A DNA stretch of 26,168 nt, from the NCBI GenBank assembly GCA_013286075.1, contig JABDGJ010000013.1, forward strand, positions 1-26,168, in the 5' to 3' direction. This DNA is from Chlamydiota bacterium. GTDB lineage: Bacteria > Chlamydiota > Chlamydiia > Chlamydiales > Parachlamydiaceae. The first letter of the stretch is position 1; every line of letters starts with the position of its first letter. The notes beneath the pieces were generated by a model, which searched no databases, was not told the origin of the DNA, and worked only from the letters and a program-made list of their open reading frames with translations. The position numbers and the translations under genes were made by a program. Shown in pieces: positions 15,992 to 22,711 of this stretch.

Positions 15992-18704
15992 AAGGATGTT
16001 TCTCCTTGTTTATTTTTTCTCTTCTCTCTTTTTTTGCGCTTTTTTTAGTGAACTTTCTGCCGAGAAGATTATCTCTTGTTCCTTTGAATTGCCATCCTCT
16101 GAAATCCAAGAAGCCGTTGTAGAAGAAATTCTATTTATTCCACTCATCATGAGAAATCATGAAAATGAATCGCAACAGTATTCCGTCTCTATTATTGCTC
16201 CCGATCAATGGCGCCTTCTTTCAAATCCTATTCTAGAAAAGGAACTTAGCCCTTTAGAATCTTATATCCAAATTATTGGAATTAAGATTCCCGCAGCTAC
16301 TTTAGCAGGTCGATACCAGATAAAAATAGTTGACTCATACAACTCCGTAAAAGAGCTGCATATAGATATTTTACCTAAAAGAGGATGTAGGGTCTTTATC
16401 GAAGATCTTCTCAAATGCTACGATCTGGATGATCCTATTGACATAACGATTCGATGCGTCAATCAAGGAAATATCCCCATGGTGGTTCGATTAGAGGCAA
16501 CAAGCGATCCTCTTTGTCAACTGAACTATTCACAAGAACCTTATGCCATTGCTCCATTTTCTTCTGGTATTTTTCCAATACATGTAGAGCCAAACCTATG
16601 CCAAGATGAAAAAAAACAATTCGTTTTGTTCAAGATCTTGGATTGCCTTACAGAAGAGACTTTGCAAAAAGAAACAATTTCGATCGATTTTCGTCCTTTT
16701 GTCGCTAACTCTGAAGACCCCTATATTAGAATTCCTACAGAAGTTTCCTTTATTTCTTTTACTGATCAGGACGAATTCGTTCAAGCGGTTGAATATTCTG
16801 GCCAAGGAATCATCGATCCTACGAGAAACCGTAGTGTAGATTTTTATATATGTCTTCCTACTCAAAATAACTATAGAAAATATGGGATCGAGGAAAGTTT
16901 TTATCTTGAGTTGGCAGAGCCTTCTTGGGATCTATTTGGAGGAGATACCTCCTATGAATTAAGCCCTCTGACACAACAATATCAATATGGAAGAGGAGGG
17001 GGATTTGATGTATACGGAAAACATCTTTCGGCAGGTTCTCATTATTGCAAAAATATTTTCGAAAAAAAAGGGGTGACGGAAACAGCTTCTTTTATCCAAG
17101 CAGATGTCAATGAAAACTTTTATATAAAAACAAACTATCTCAATAAAGAATTACGATGTACGCCTACAAGCAATATTCTCAGTGTAGAAAGTGGGTGTTA
17201 TTTTCCAAAGAATGGGGGGATAGAATGTGAAATTGGAAAGAATTTTATCAATCATCTCCATCATATGGGAAAAAATGCCTATCGCTTTGATATTTATCAT
17301 ACATTTACCGAAAACATTTCGATGGAAATAGAAAAAATCAAAGTCGATTCTGGATTTTTTGGCTATTATCGAGATACAGATGTATTTTCAGGTCATATAG
17401 AATTTCCTCTATTTAATCAGATGCAGGGAAGTTTTAGCGCCACGAGTTTGAGCCAGAATTACAGAGACTTATGCTGCCATCGAAAGCTTGTATTGGCCCC
17501 GAGACAACTAGAATGCTACACAAATGTCGCCTATCCAATATCCCCTCATACCATTCTTAATTTGAATTCACAGACTCTTCGAGCACAAGATGTGGGATGG
17601 ACGAATCAATATAATTTTTTTCAGCAGTGGTTTGGAGGCTGTCTTTCTACAAGTGCGCTTGGATATAGTCTATATGGAAGTTGTGGATTTGGTTACCAAC
17701 GAGAATATTGTAGACATAAGTCGAGCTCTTTTCTTCAAAAATATTATCTGTACATTGGAAGAGAATTGCACCCTCGTCTTTATAGCTCCGCTTTTTATGA
17801 AGGGGGAAATACGAATTATTACGATGCCACACATTGGCGAACAACAGTCGGAGGATCTCTCCAATATCGATATTCAAATCGGGGCTATATAGAAGTTCTC
17901 GGACAATGGGTAAATAATAAACCTGATTCCTTTGTATGTATCCAAGGAATGTGTAATCTTCGGCATACGTTCAAGAATTTACATTATTTATTTGGGACTA
18001 TCCAATATTATCACTACCAGTCACATTATCCAAATAATTTGCTCTTATATATCTCGTATTCGATTCCGATCCAACAAGCGGTTGGAAGAAAATCAAACGT
18101 ATGTTCAGTGGAAGGAGTGGTATACGATACATGGAAACAACTTCCCGTTTCACATGCAGTTGTTAACGTAAATGGTCTTCGTGCAAAAACAGATCGCGAC
18201 GGACACTATACTTTACAAGGAATTCCAGCGGGAGAGAAAAAAGTGAAAGCAGAACTTCTTCCCGATCATTACATTTGTACAGAAAACTTGCCTATTGTAA
18301 TAGAAGCAAAAGAAAGACAACACAATCGGGTGGATATTTTTGTATCTCCCGACTGCCACATCGAAGGACACATTGCTCTCTATCAAATGAACGAGTGCAT
18401 GAAGAATTCCTTACTTGAACAAGAGCTGATACTTGATAAAGATTTATCCCTTATTAGAGTGATGATTACAAGAGACAACGGAGCTGAAATCTATTACTGC
18501 ACATCGGACAATAAAGGAAACTTTTTCTTCCCAAATTTACGCCCTGGAAAATGGGAGTTAGACATTGATACAGAAGAACTTCCGGCACTGACTTATTTAG
18601 AGAAAAATCATTTTATCATTGATCTAAAGCCACAAGATCAGATAAAGGTAAGTTGTAAGGTCTTACCCATAACAAGAGGGATGATCCCAATTTATATTCA
18701 TTAG
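15942..18704 (+). CDS. Large usher-like outer-membrane protein with C-terminal carboxypeptidase-regulatory-like domains
   Basis: The protein is up to 920 aa. Start choice is open: ATG 15942 (50 bp inside the previous gene), TTG 15984 (gives MSKR before the hydrophobic core) or ATG 15996. All keep the signal sequence ending ELSA at residues 37-40. Two Ig-like domains follow at about 43-145 and 146-252. A segment FGGDTSYELSPLTQQYQYGRG (332-352, one residue skipped here) resembles the start of usher-type barrels, and 380-712 is rich in alternating Tyr/Phe strands, consistent with a beta-barrel. Residues 720-800 form a carboxypeptidase-regulatory-like domain (GVVYDTWKQLPV, TDRDGHYTLQGIPAGE). The last 80 residues repeat that pattern (NKGNFFFPNLRPGKWEL) and end VLPITRGMIPI. 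It probably forms the outer-membrane channel for the two downstream proteins. I did not see the canonical FimD N-terminal domain. Confidence 0.75.
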   Translation: METNTYLEKLSQSGLSKRMFLLVYFFSSLFFCAFFSELSAEKIISCSFELPSSEIQEAVVEEILFIPLIMRNHENESQQYSVSIIAPDQWRLLSNPILEKELSPLESYIQIIGIKIPAATLAGRYQIKIVDSYNSVKELHIDILPKRGCRVFIEDLLKCYDLDDPIDITIRCVNQGNIPMVVRLEATSDPLCQLNYSQEPYAIAPFSSGIFPIHVEPNLCQDEKKQFVLFKILDCLTEETLQKETISIDFRPFVANSEDPYIRIPTEVSFISFTDQDEFVQAVEYSGQGIIDPTRNRSVDFYICLPTQNNYRKYGIEESFYLELAEPSWDLFGGDTSYELSPLTQQYQYGRGGGFDVYGKHLSAGSHYCKNIFEKKGVTETASFIQADVNENFYIKTNYLNKELRCTPTSNILSVESGCYFPKNGGIECEIGKNFINHLHHMGKNAYRFDIYHTFTENISMEIEKIKVDSGFFGYYRDTDVFSGHIEFPLFNQMQGSFSATSLSQNYRDLCCHRKLVLAPRQLECYTNVAYPISPHTILNLNSQTLRAQDVGWTNQYNFFQQWFGGCLSTSALGYSLYGSCGFGYQREYCRHKSSSFLQKYYLYIGRELHPRLYSSAFYEGGNTNYYDATHWRTTVGGSLQYRYSNRGYIEVLGQWVNNKPDSFVCIQGMCNLRHTFKNLHYLFGTIQYYHYQSHYPNNLLLYISYSIPIQQAVGRKSNVCSVEGVVYDTWKQLPVSHAVVNVNGLRAKTDRDGHYTLQGIPAGEKKVKAELLPDHYICTENLPIVIEAKERQHNRVDIFVSPDCHIEGHIALYQMNECMKNSLLEQELILDKDLSLIRVMITRDNGAEIYYCTSDNKGNFFFPNLRPGKWELDIDTEELPALTYLEKNHFIIDLKPQDQIKVSCKVLPITRGMIPIYIH

Positions 18705-18709
18705 GTGAT
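18703..18709 (+). promoter_or_regulatory. Strong Shine-Dalgarno site deciding the start of the first subunit gene
   Basis: AGGTGAT matches the complement of the 16S 3' end over seven bases. With the GG 8 nt before the ATG at 18714, it favours that start over GTG 18705 or ATG 18708. It is among the few good ribosome sites in the window and begins inside the stop codon of the usher-like gene. Confidence 0.6.
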
Positions 18710-18713
18710 GATT

Positions 18714-19187
18714 ATGTATAAATTTTTTGTTGTTTTAGGATTGTTTATCGTTCCTAGTTCTATATTTGCAGCGACAACAGCCACAGCTACAATTACTTAT
18801 ACAATAGCATCTATTGATGCCATTTCAATTTCTGGGAACCCCAGCCCATTAAATGTCACAACTGCCGTCGCAGGTTCTCAGCCAACATCAGCGGTCGATT
18901 CAACCACAACCTATGCTGTAACAACGAATAACACGGCGCGCAGAGTAACAGGAAGCTTAGCTAGCAATATGCCAACCGGAGTAACATTAACAGTAGCCTT
19001 GGTGGCTCCAACCGGCGGAACTTCAGCAGGAGCGGTAACGCTTTCTACCACAGCAGCTGCATTAGTCACAGGGATTGCAAATTTGGCACAAGCAAGTTTG
19101 GGAATTACGTATACATTGGCTGCAACAGCGAGTGCTGCTCAAGTAACAGCAGCTACAAATACATTGACTTATACCATTGGACCCTAA
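18714..19187 (+). CDS. Small secreted beta-sandwich protein, candidate fibre subunit 1
   Basis: This is 157 aa from ATG 18714. A clear signal peptide ends at about Ala19 or Ala20. The mature protein is almost only Thr, Ala, Ser, Val, Ile and Gly in alternating strands, with no cysteine and few charges. Landmarks are ISISGNPSPLNV (37-48), AVAGSQPTS (51-59), NMPTGVTL (85-92) and GGTSAGAVTLSTT (101-113). An N-terminal strand TITYTI (26-31) nearly repeats the C-terminal strand TLTYTI (150-155). The gene lies immediately after the usher-like gene, with its own strong ribosome site, as expected for a product needed in excess. It is paralogous to the next gene. I read it as a structural subunit of a surface fibre or coat; no named pilin family is recognised. 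Confidence 0.75.
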   Translation: MYKFFVVLGLFIVPSSIFAATTATATITYTIASIDAISISGNPSPLNVTTAVAGSQPTSAVDSTTTYAVTTNNTARRVTGSLASNMPTGVTLTVALVAPTGGTSAGAVTLSTTAAALVTGIANLAQASLGITYTLAATASAAQVTAATNTLTYTIGP

Positions 19188-19224
19188 AAAAATATTAACA
19201 GTGAAGATTCTGCAATTTTCGTAA

Positions 19225-19668
19225 ATGAGTAAGATACTTCTTTTATGCTGCTATTTTTCCATTTGTCATACCTCTTTATTTGGGTTACTGAATAGTTTAA
19301 GTCTTTCCGGAAGCCCTTCGACGTTTGTAGTTATCTCAGCTGTTGCCGGAAGCAATCCTACATCTCCCCCAAATAATACCTCCACTAGCTATACCATAGT
19401 AAATGTTCTTGGAGGTGGTGCTAGTATAGTAGCTTCTTTGAATACCGCCATGCCAACAGGAATCACTTTAAAAGTCCAACTAGCCACCCCCGGCAGCGGA
19501 ACTTCCGCAGGCCTAGTTACAATGACCACTACCAACCAAAACTTACTTACCGGAATCGGTATCATTGCTTTATCTGGCGGAAATCAAATTACTTATAACT
19601 TTACAGCTACCGCACAAGCCACTCCAGTGGCAACTGGAACAAGAACCCTTACCTATACATTGCAATAA
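19225..19668 (+). CDS. Small secreted beta-sandwich protein, candidate fibre subunit 2
   Basis: This 147-aa paralogue of the preceding protein shares LSGSPS (27-32), AVAGSNPTS (39-47), AMPTGITLKV (75-84), GTSAGLVTMTTT (92-103) and LLTGIG, ending TLTYTLQ. The signal peptide covers about residues 1-19. Unlike subunit 1, almost nothing precedes the LSGSP block: the N-terminal TITYTI strand is missing. It starts 37 bp after subunit 1 without an obvious Shine-Dalgarno, so it may be made at a lower level. A tip, cap or modified subunit are possible roles, all inferred. No terminator is obvious after it; the next gene's AT-rich promoter box follows within 11 bp. Confidence 0.72.
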   Translation: MSKILLLCCYFSICHTSLFGLLNSLSLSGSPSTFVVISAVAGSNPTSPPNNTSTSYTIVNVLGGGASIVASLNTAMPTGITLKVQLATPGSGTSAGLVTMTTTNQNLLTGIGIIALSGGNQITYNFTATAQATPVATGTRTLTYTLQ

Positions 19669-19678
19669 ACAAAAATTG

Positions 19679-19698
19679 TTGCATTATATTATTATAAT
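19679..19698 (+). promoter_or_regulatory. 20-bp box shared with the ankyrin pseudogene, upstream of the Inc-like gene
   Basis: TTGCATTATATTATTATAAT ends in a perfect TATAAT (19693-19698), 42 nt before the ATG at 19741. The same box with one base changed lies at 21326-21345, 43 nt before the ankyrin pseudogene start. No convincing -35 sits 17 nt upstream of TATAAT. Confidence 0.5.
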
Positions 19699-19740
19699 CA
19701 CTATTATTTAGTAAAAAAAATAAAATGTAAATAAAGTAAT

Positions 19741-20337
19741 ATGCAAAATGCGATATATTTCTCAATTAGGGCAACTCCGTATACGGATACCTACAACAAA
19801 AGAAAAAATTATTTTATAGGGTATTTGGAAACCCCTACTCAAATTGTTAGAAATAAATTATTTGAAAAAGAATTAATTAAAGAAGAACAAGTAGGAGAGC
19901 TCCATCCTTTAAATGTTCGAATACGAATCAAATCTGGTCAAAACCAGGCAATAGATGTGCCAGTATACAAATCAGATGAAGGCGACTGCTATTATAATAA
20001 ATTAGAAATAGAAAAAAATGTAGCTCTTCCAATTTTACAAAATATGCAAAGAAAAGCAAAAATTCGTGGTTTTTTGACACACCCCTTTACCGCTAGTGCA
20101 TTAGCTATTATCACAGGAGTAGTTATTGCTTGTGCTCCAGGTCCAGGCCCACTTTGGATCGCTTTTCGCATTGCAAGCCTAGTAACAATGTTGGGCTTAT
20201 CTTACGCGATTTTTTTTCCTTTAAATCCTATTTTCTCGAACATAGCTAATGTCTATTATGAGCGAGTGTATATTACGAGCGAAGCCATACAAGATTTAAA
20301 TAAAAACGACAAAGCTTTTCTCCTACTTGGTAAGTAA
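19741..20337 (+). CDS. Inc-like membrane protein with bilobed hydrophobic region
   Basis: This 198-aa protein has no signal peptide. It carries two closely spaced hydrophobic segments at about 116-131 and 138-160, separated by a tight APGPGP turn. That bilobed pattern is the hallmark of chlamydial inclusion-membrane (Inc) proteins, which are type III secreted and inserted in the vacuole membrane. Residues 13-44 (PYTDTYN ... NYFIGYLETPTQIV ... KLFEKE) match the N-terminus of the ankyrin pseudogene downstream at 18 of 32 positions, so this portion is a shared module. The rest matches nothing I know. It has its own promoter-like box and is convergent with the next gene, 10 bp away, with no terminator between. 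An Inc role is inferred from hydrophobicity and organism only. Confidence 0.65.
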   Translation: MQNAIYFSIRATPYTDTYNKRKNYFIGYLETPTQIVRNKLFEKELIKEEQVGELHPLNVRIRIKSGQNQAIDVPVYKSDEGDCYYNKLEIEKNVALPILQNMQRKAKIRGFLTHPFTASALAIITGVVIACAPGPGPLWIAFRIASLVTMLGLSYAIFFPLNPIFSNIANVYYERVYITSEAIQDLNKNDKAFLLLGK

Positions 20338-20347
20338 TCTTTTAAAT

Positions 20348-21043
20348 TTAGAAAATAACTACATGGAGTCCGTGTGCAGATTCTGGATTGATGACCCAAT
20401 GAGAAATCCACCCTATTTCTGCCATTCCCCGACAACAAGCAATCATCCCCACGACAATTGAACACCCTCCAATAATTATCCGATCGTATTGTTTCGCCTT
20501 TTTACACCATGAAAATGCTTGCATAGCAAGAGCCAGTGCGGGTGAAGTGAAAAAAGCCAAAGCAAAGCCATTGGCTAATCCGATCCAAGGATCTCCTACA
20601 ATAGCACAAGCAGAAAAGACAAGAATAGTTTGTCCGCAAGGAAGAGCCACCGTCAAAAATCCAAACAAAAAGGTAGATACTATTGTATTTTTCAATATAA
20701 GAGAGGAAAAACTCCGTTGTACGGAAACTAAAAATAACGATTTTTTTTTCTGCTGTTTCATGATTTGCATTTTCCCCATTGTACAAATTCCCCAAGCAAT
20801 CATTGCTATTCCCACAAAACAGCTCATTATTTCGGAAAGAAAAATTTTTTTAAAAGAAAGATGGAGAACTGCGCCAAGCCAACCGGCAAAAAATCCTGCA
20901 GAACTATAAGACACCAACCGTCCCACAAAATAATACAAGCGATAGGAATGTTGCCCGAGCAGCATGACTAATGGTCCACACATTCCCAAGCAATGCAGAT
21001 TCCCAAAAATATATAATGGCAATAAAGAGAGAAAAAGAGTCAT
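20348..21043 (-). CDS. UreH/TauE-SafE-like integral membrane protein
   Basis: This 231-aa protein has about six hydrophobic helices. The first ends in GNLHCLGMCGP (14-24), the signature of the UreH-like transmembrane family (PF13386 type), often annotated as sulfite exporter or cytochrome-biogenesis protein. A second hallmark is the ALPCGQT turn in the middle, after a LFGFLTV helix; the two cysteine motifs face each other as in DsbD/CcdA-related transporters. Members near cbb3 oxidase genes are linked to metal or redox handling in oxidase assembly, but no oxidase gene is present here. Its ATG overlaps the stop of a small upstream membrane gene as ATGA, and a GAGG lies about 10 nt before the ATG. 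The substrate is unknown. Confidence 0.82.
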   Translation of the reverse strand: MTLFLSLLPLYIFGNLHCLGMCGPLVMLLGQHSYRLYYFVGRLVSYSSAGFFAGWLGAVLHLSFKKIFLSEIMSCFVGIAMIAWGICTMGKMQIMKQQKKKSLFLVSVQRSFSSLILKNTIVSTFLFGFLTVALPCGQTILVFSACAIVGDPWIGLANGFALAFFTSPALALAMQAFSWCKKAKQYDRIIIGGCSIVVGMIACCRGMAEIGWISHWVINPESAHGLHVVIF

Positions 21044-21204
21044 GATCCATTTGCCTCAAAACGTATTTTTTGCATCGTTGCCATGTCCAAATTTGTTGTT
21101 CCTGAATGACGAGTGTAGGCGGATACGATTACCATGAGCAACACAGCAAAGAAAACAAGTAAAACTCCTCCAGAAACCCACTGAAACCAATGCCATCGTT
21201 GCAT
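21040..21204 (-). CDS. 54-residue single-pass membrane protein coupled to the UreH-like gene
   Basis: Reading back from 21204 gives M-Q-R-W-H-W-F-Q-W-V, a hydrophobic helix of about 20 residues (GGVLLVFFAVLLMVIVSA) and a polar tail ending IRFEANGS. The TGA overlaps the next ATG by four bases, a typical coupled arrangement, which is the main evidence that it is real. There is no Shine-Dalgarno. The frame stays open about 19 codons further upstream (to a TAA) without an ATG, GTG or TTG, so a longer original gene is possible. I do not recognise the family; a small partner subunit of the membrane protein is the simplest guess. Confidence 0.55.
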   Translation of the reverse strand: MQRWHWFQWVSGGVLLVFFAVLLMVIVSAYTRHSGTTNLDMATMQKIRFEANGS

Positions 21205-21325
21205 TCTTAAACCAAAAATTATTTCTTTAGAGCGTGTCGCCGATAGAGAAGAATATATGCTAAATTAAATTTTAAAACAAAAAAAATCATCGGTAGTTCG
21301 TGAATGCGATACAAAAGAAGAATTA

Positions 21326-21345
21326 TTGTATTATATTATTATAAT
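21326..21345 (+). promoter_or_regulatory. Second copy of the 20-bp box, upstream of the ankyrin pseudogene
   Basis: TTGTATTATATTATTATAAT differs at one base from the copy at 19679-19698 and lies 43 nt before the ATG at 21389, against 42 nt there. Conserved sequence and spacing suggest a duplicated promoter. Confidence 0.5.
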
Positions 21346-21388
21346 TAATATAATAGATAAAATATTATATAAAAAAAGAGAATTAATA

Positions 21389-21826
21389 ATGCAAAATAAC
21401 TTTTTATTCCAGTACACCTCAACTTTTTACATCCTTACACTACTAATTACAACCTGAATCAAATTTCTTTTATAGGATATCTAAAAACCCCTACAGAGCT
21501 TGTTAAAGCAAAATTGATTGAAAAAAGAGGGGCTCGCTATAGTGAAAGCCTTATTAAGAAGTGGAAGTAGCCCGAATGATCAAACTTCAAATGGGCATAG
21601 AGTTCTACAATTATCTGTTAAAGCCGGTTTAGAAGAGATCGTTAAACTTTTAGTAACTTTTGGGGCGGATATTGACACCAAAGATAAAAGCGGTTTGACG
21701 CCTTTTCAAATTGCGGTCATGCAAGAAAATAAAGTGCTCGCTGATTTCTTTTTGTCAAAAGGAGCAAAGCAACAACCATCTCTAGGCATAGGCTATGAGA
21801 AATATTACAAACTATATCGTGAATAA
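21389..21826 (+). pseudogene. Ankyrin-repeat protein with Inc-like gene's N-terminal module, two frameshifts
   Basis: The ATG at 21389 (M-Q-N, as in the Inc-like gene) opens a frame that stops after 22 codons. A shift near the T5 run at 21424-21428 opens PYTTNYN ... FIGYLKTPTELV ... KLIEK, matching the Inc-like protein. A second shift near the A6 run at 21521-21526 returns to the original frame and gives about three ankyrin repeats (EGLAIVKALLRSGSSPN, EEIVKLLVTFGADID, NKVLADFFLSKGA) to the TAA at 21824-21826. Adding one T and removing one A would restore a continuous protein of about 145 residues. The last part can also be read as a 102-codon frame from TTG 21518, which could be translated alone. 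It is either a recent pseudogene or a pair of homopolymer sequencing errors. Confidence 0.75.
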
Positions 21827-21968
21827 AAAATTGGTAAAAAAAGCATGAAAGACGTAAGTAAAATTCTTGCTAAAAGATTAAAAATGGGTAGTCCTCAACA
21901 TGTAGTGATTTTAGGACTTTAAATTTTCAATATGCCGTGGTATTTTTTTCAAAATACTGGAGCAATCT

Positions 21969-22034
21969 ATGAATATTTCCTGTCCACACTGCCACTCCCT
22001 AGCTGTTCGAAAAAACGGTTCGATTCACAATTTG
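21969..22034 (+). pseudogene. Fragment of an IS1-type transposase N-terminus (InsA-like zinc finger)
   Basis: From ATG 21969 the product begins MNISCPHCHSLAVRKNGSIH, the Cys-x2-Cys half of the zinc finger at the start of IS1-family InsA proteins. The second Cys pair and the rest are missing; beyond about codon 22 the similarity stops. A GGAG lies 6 nt before the ATG, and GTATTTT/AAAATAC (21940-21957) forms a 7-bp hairpin just ahead. It is a remnant, not a working element. Confidence 0.5.
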
Positions 22035-22118
22035 GAAAAGCGGTGGCAAGCCACACGCACTCCAAATTTTAATTTTTCAACTGAACGAATACGCATGTTG
22101 CAGTGTCGAGGTCAAGTG

Positions 22119-22136
22119 TCGGAGGAGGTGGGATTC
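22119..22136. repeat. 18-bp copy of the tRNA-Ser 3' end
   Basis: TCGGAGGAGGTGGGATTC is identical to 24486-24503, which covers the 3' acceptor strand and part of the T arm of the tRNA-Ser gene, in the same orientation. Such fragments are often left at the far end of elements that integrate into tRNA genes. Confidence 0.6.
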
Positions 22137-22208
22137 CCCTTCGGGCCGGGGATTGTCTGTTTTTTCTGAAAGAAAAACATCGCCAATCCCTTCTCACCTA
22201 CCTGCGAT

Positions 22209-22245
22209 GGCACTAGCCATTCGCTTCCTCCTCATTAAAACTCGG
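22209..22245. repeat. 37-bp direct repeat, left copy (candidate attachment site)
   Basis: This matches 24453-24489 at 35 of 37 positions; both begin GGCACTAGCCATTC and end TCGG. The copies are 2,244 bp apart in direct orientation and bracket the beta-propeller gene and the recombinase remnant. The right copy touches the tRNA-Ser 3' end. Confidence 0.7.
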
Positions 22246-22711
22246 GAGACATTGGACGGTCTTCGAACTTTTCCTTGGGGAGAATTTGGTATCTCATGCA
22301 GAATTGCTACCTTTTGCAGCTTAAGAAGTGAAATACCTATATATCAAGTTTTGATACTTTCTTAAAGAAGAAGACATTTTTGAAAAGTGTAGAGACGAAA
22401 CAGTAGAATTCTCATTTGGTTGTAAGTCACTTCATTCAGAACTTAAAATTAGAAGGTAAAAAATTGCTCACGGAAACCCGTAAGTAATTTAATAAGAGGA
22501 TTGGATATAAGAACTTTATTGGAGGTGGAGAGCCGCATTCAGAACTTTAATTGGAGAATGATTAAGGATACAATCAAAAATAAAATTTAAAAACATATTG
22601 AATGTTAAATAATTTTTAACTACGTTTGAAAAATAGGTTCTCTCTGTTTTTCAAATAGCTATTGAGCGGATACCCGAGAGATTGCAAAAAAATTATAACC
22701 AGTGGAAATAA
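22246..22711. other. 466 bp without a recognisable gene
   Basis: There are only short open stretches here. A GAACTTTA..TTGGAG phrase occurs twice around 22512-22555, with a looser relative near 22439. TTTGAAAAA/TTTTTCAAA (22625-22633 and 22647-22655) is a 9-bp inverted repeat that may be a weak hairpin before the beta-propeller gene. I see nothing I can name; decayed mobile DNA is likely. Confidence 0.5.

Noticed and set aside
20547..20971. Plus-strand frames of 120 and 68 codons
   Set aside because: They lie antisense to the UreH-like gene, whose minus-strand frame has clear family motifs and membrane helices.
21845..21922. 25-codon frame starting MKDVSKILAKRLKMG
   Set aside because: Too short, with no ribosome site and no recognisable motif, although a relic of a downstream gene cannot be excluded.
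22119..22250. Possible CRISPR or second tRNA suggested by repeated tRNA-like pieces
   Set aside because: There is only one 18-bp tRNA fragment and one 37-bp unit, with no cloverleaf, regular spacers or Cas genes.
22153..22365. 70-codon plus-strand frame with ALAIRFLLIKTR
   Set aside because: Its likeness to the frame at 24453 comes only from the 37-bp DNA repeat; the rest shows no protein-like pattern.
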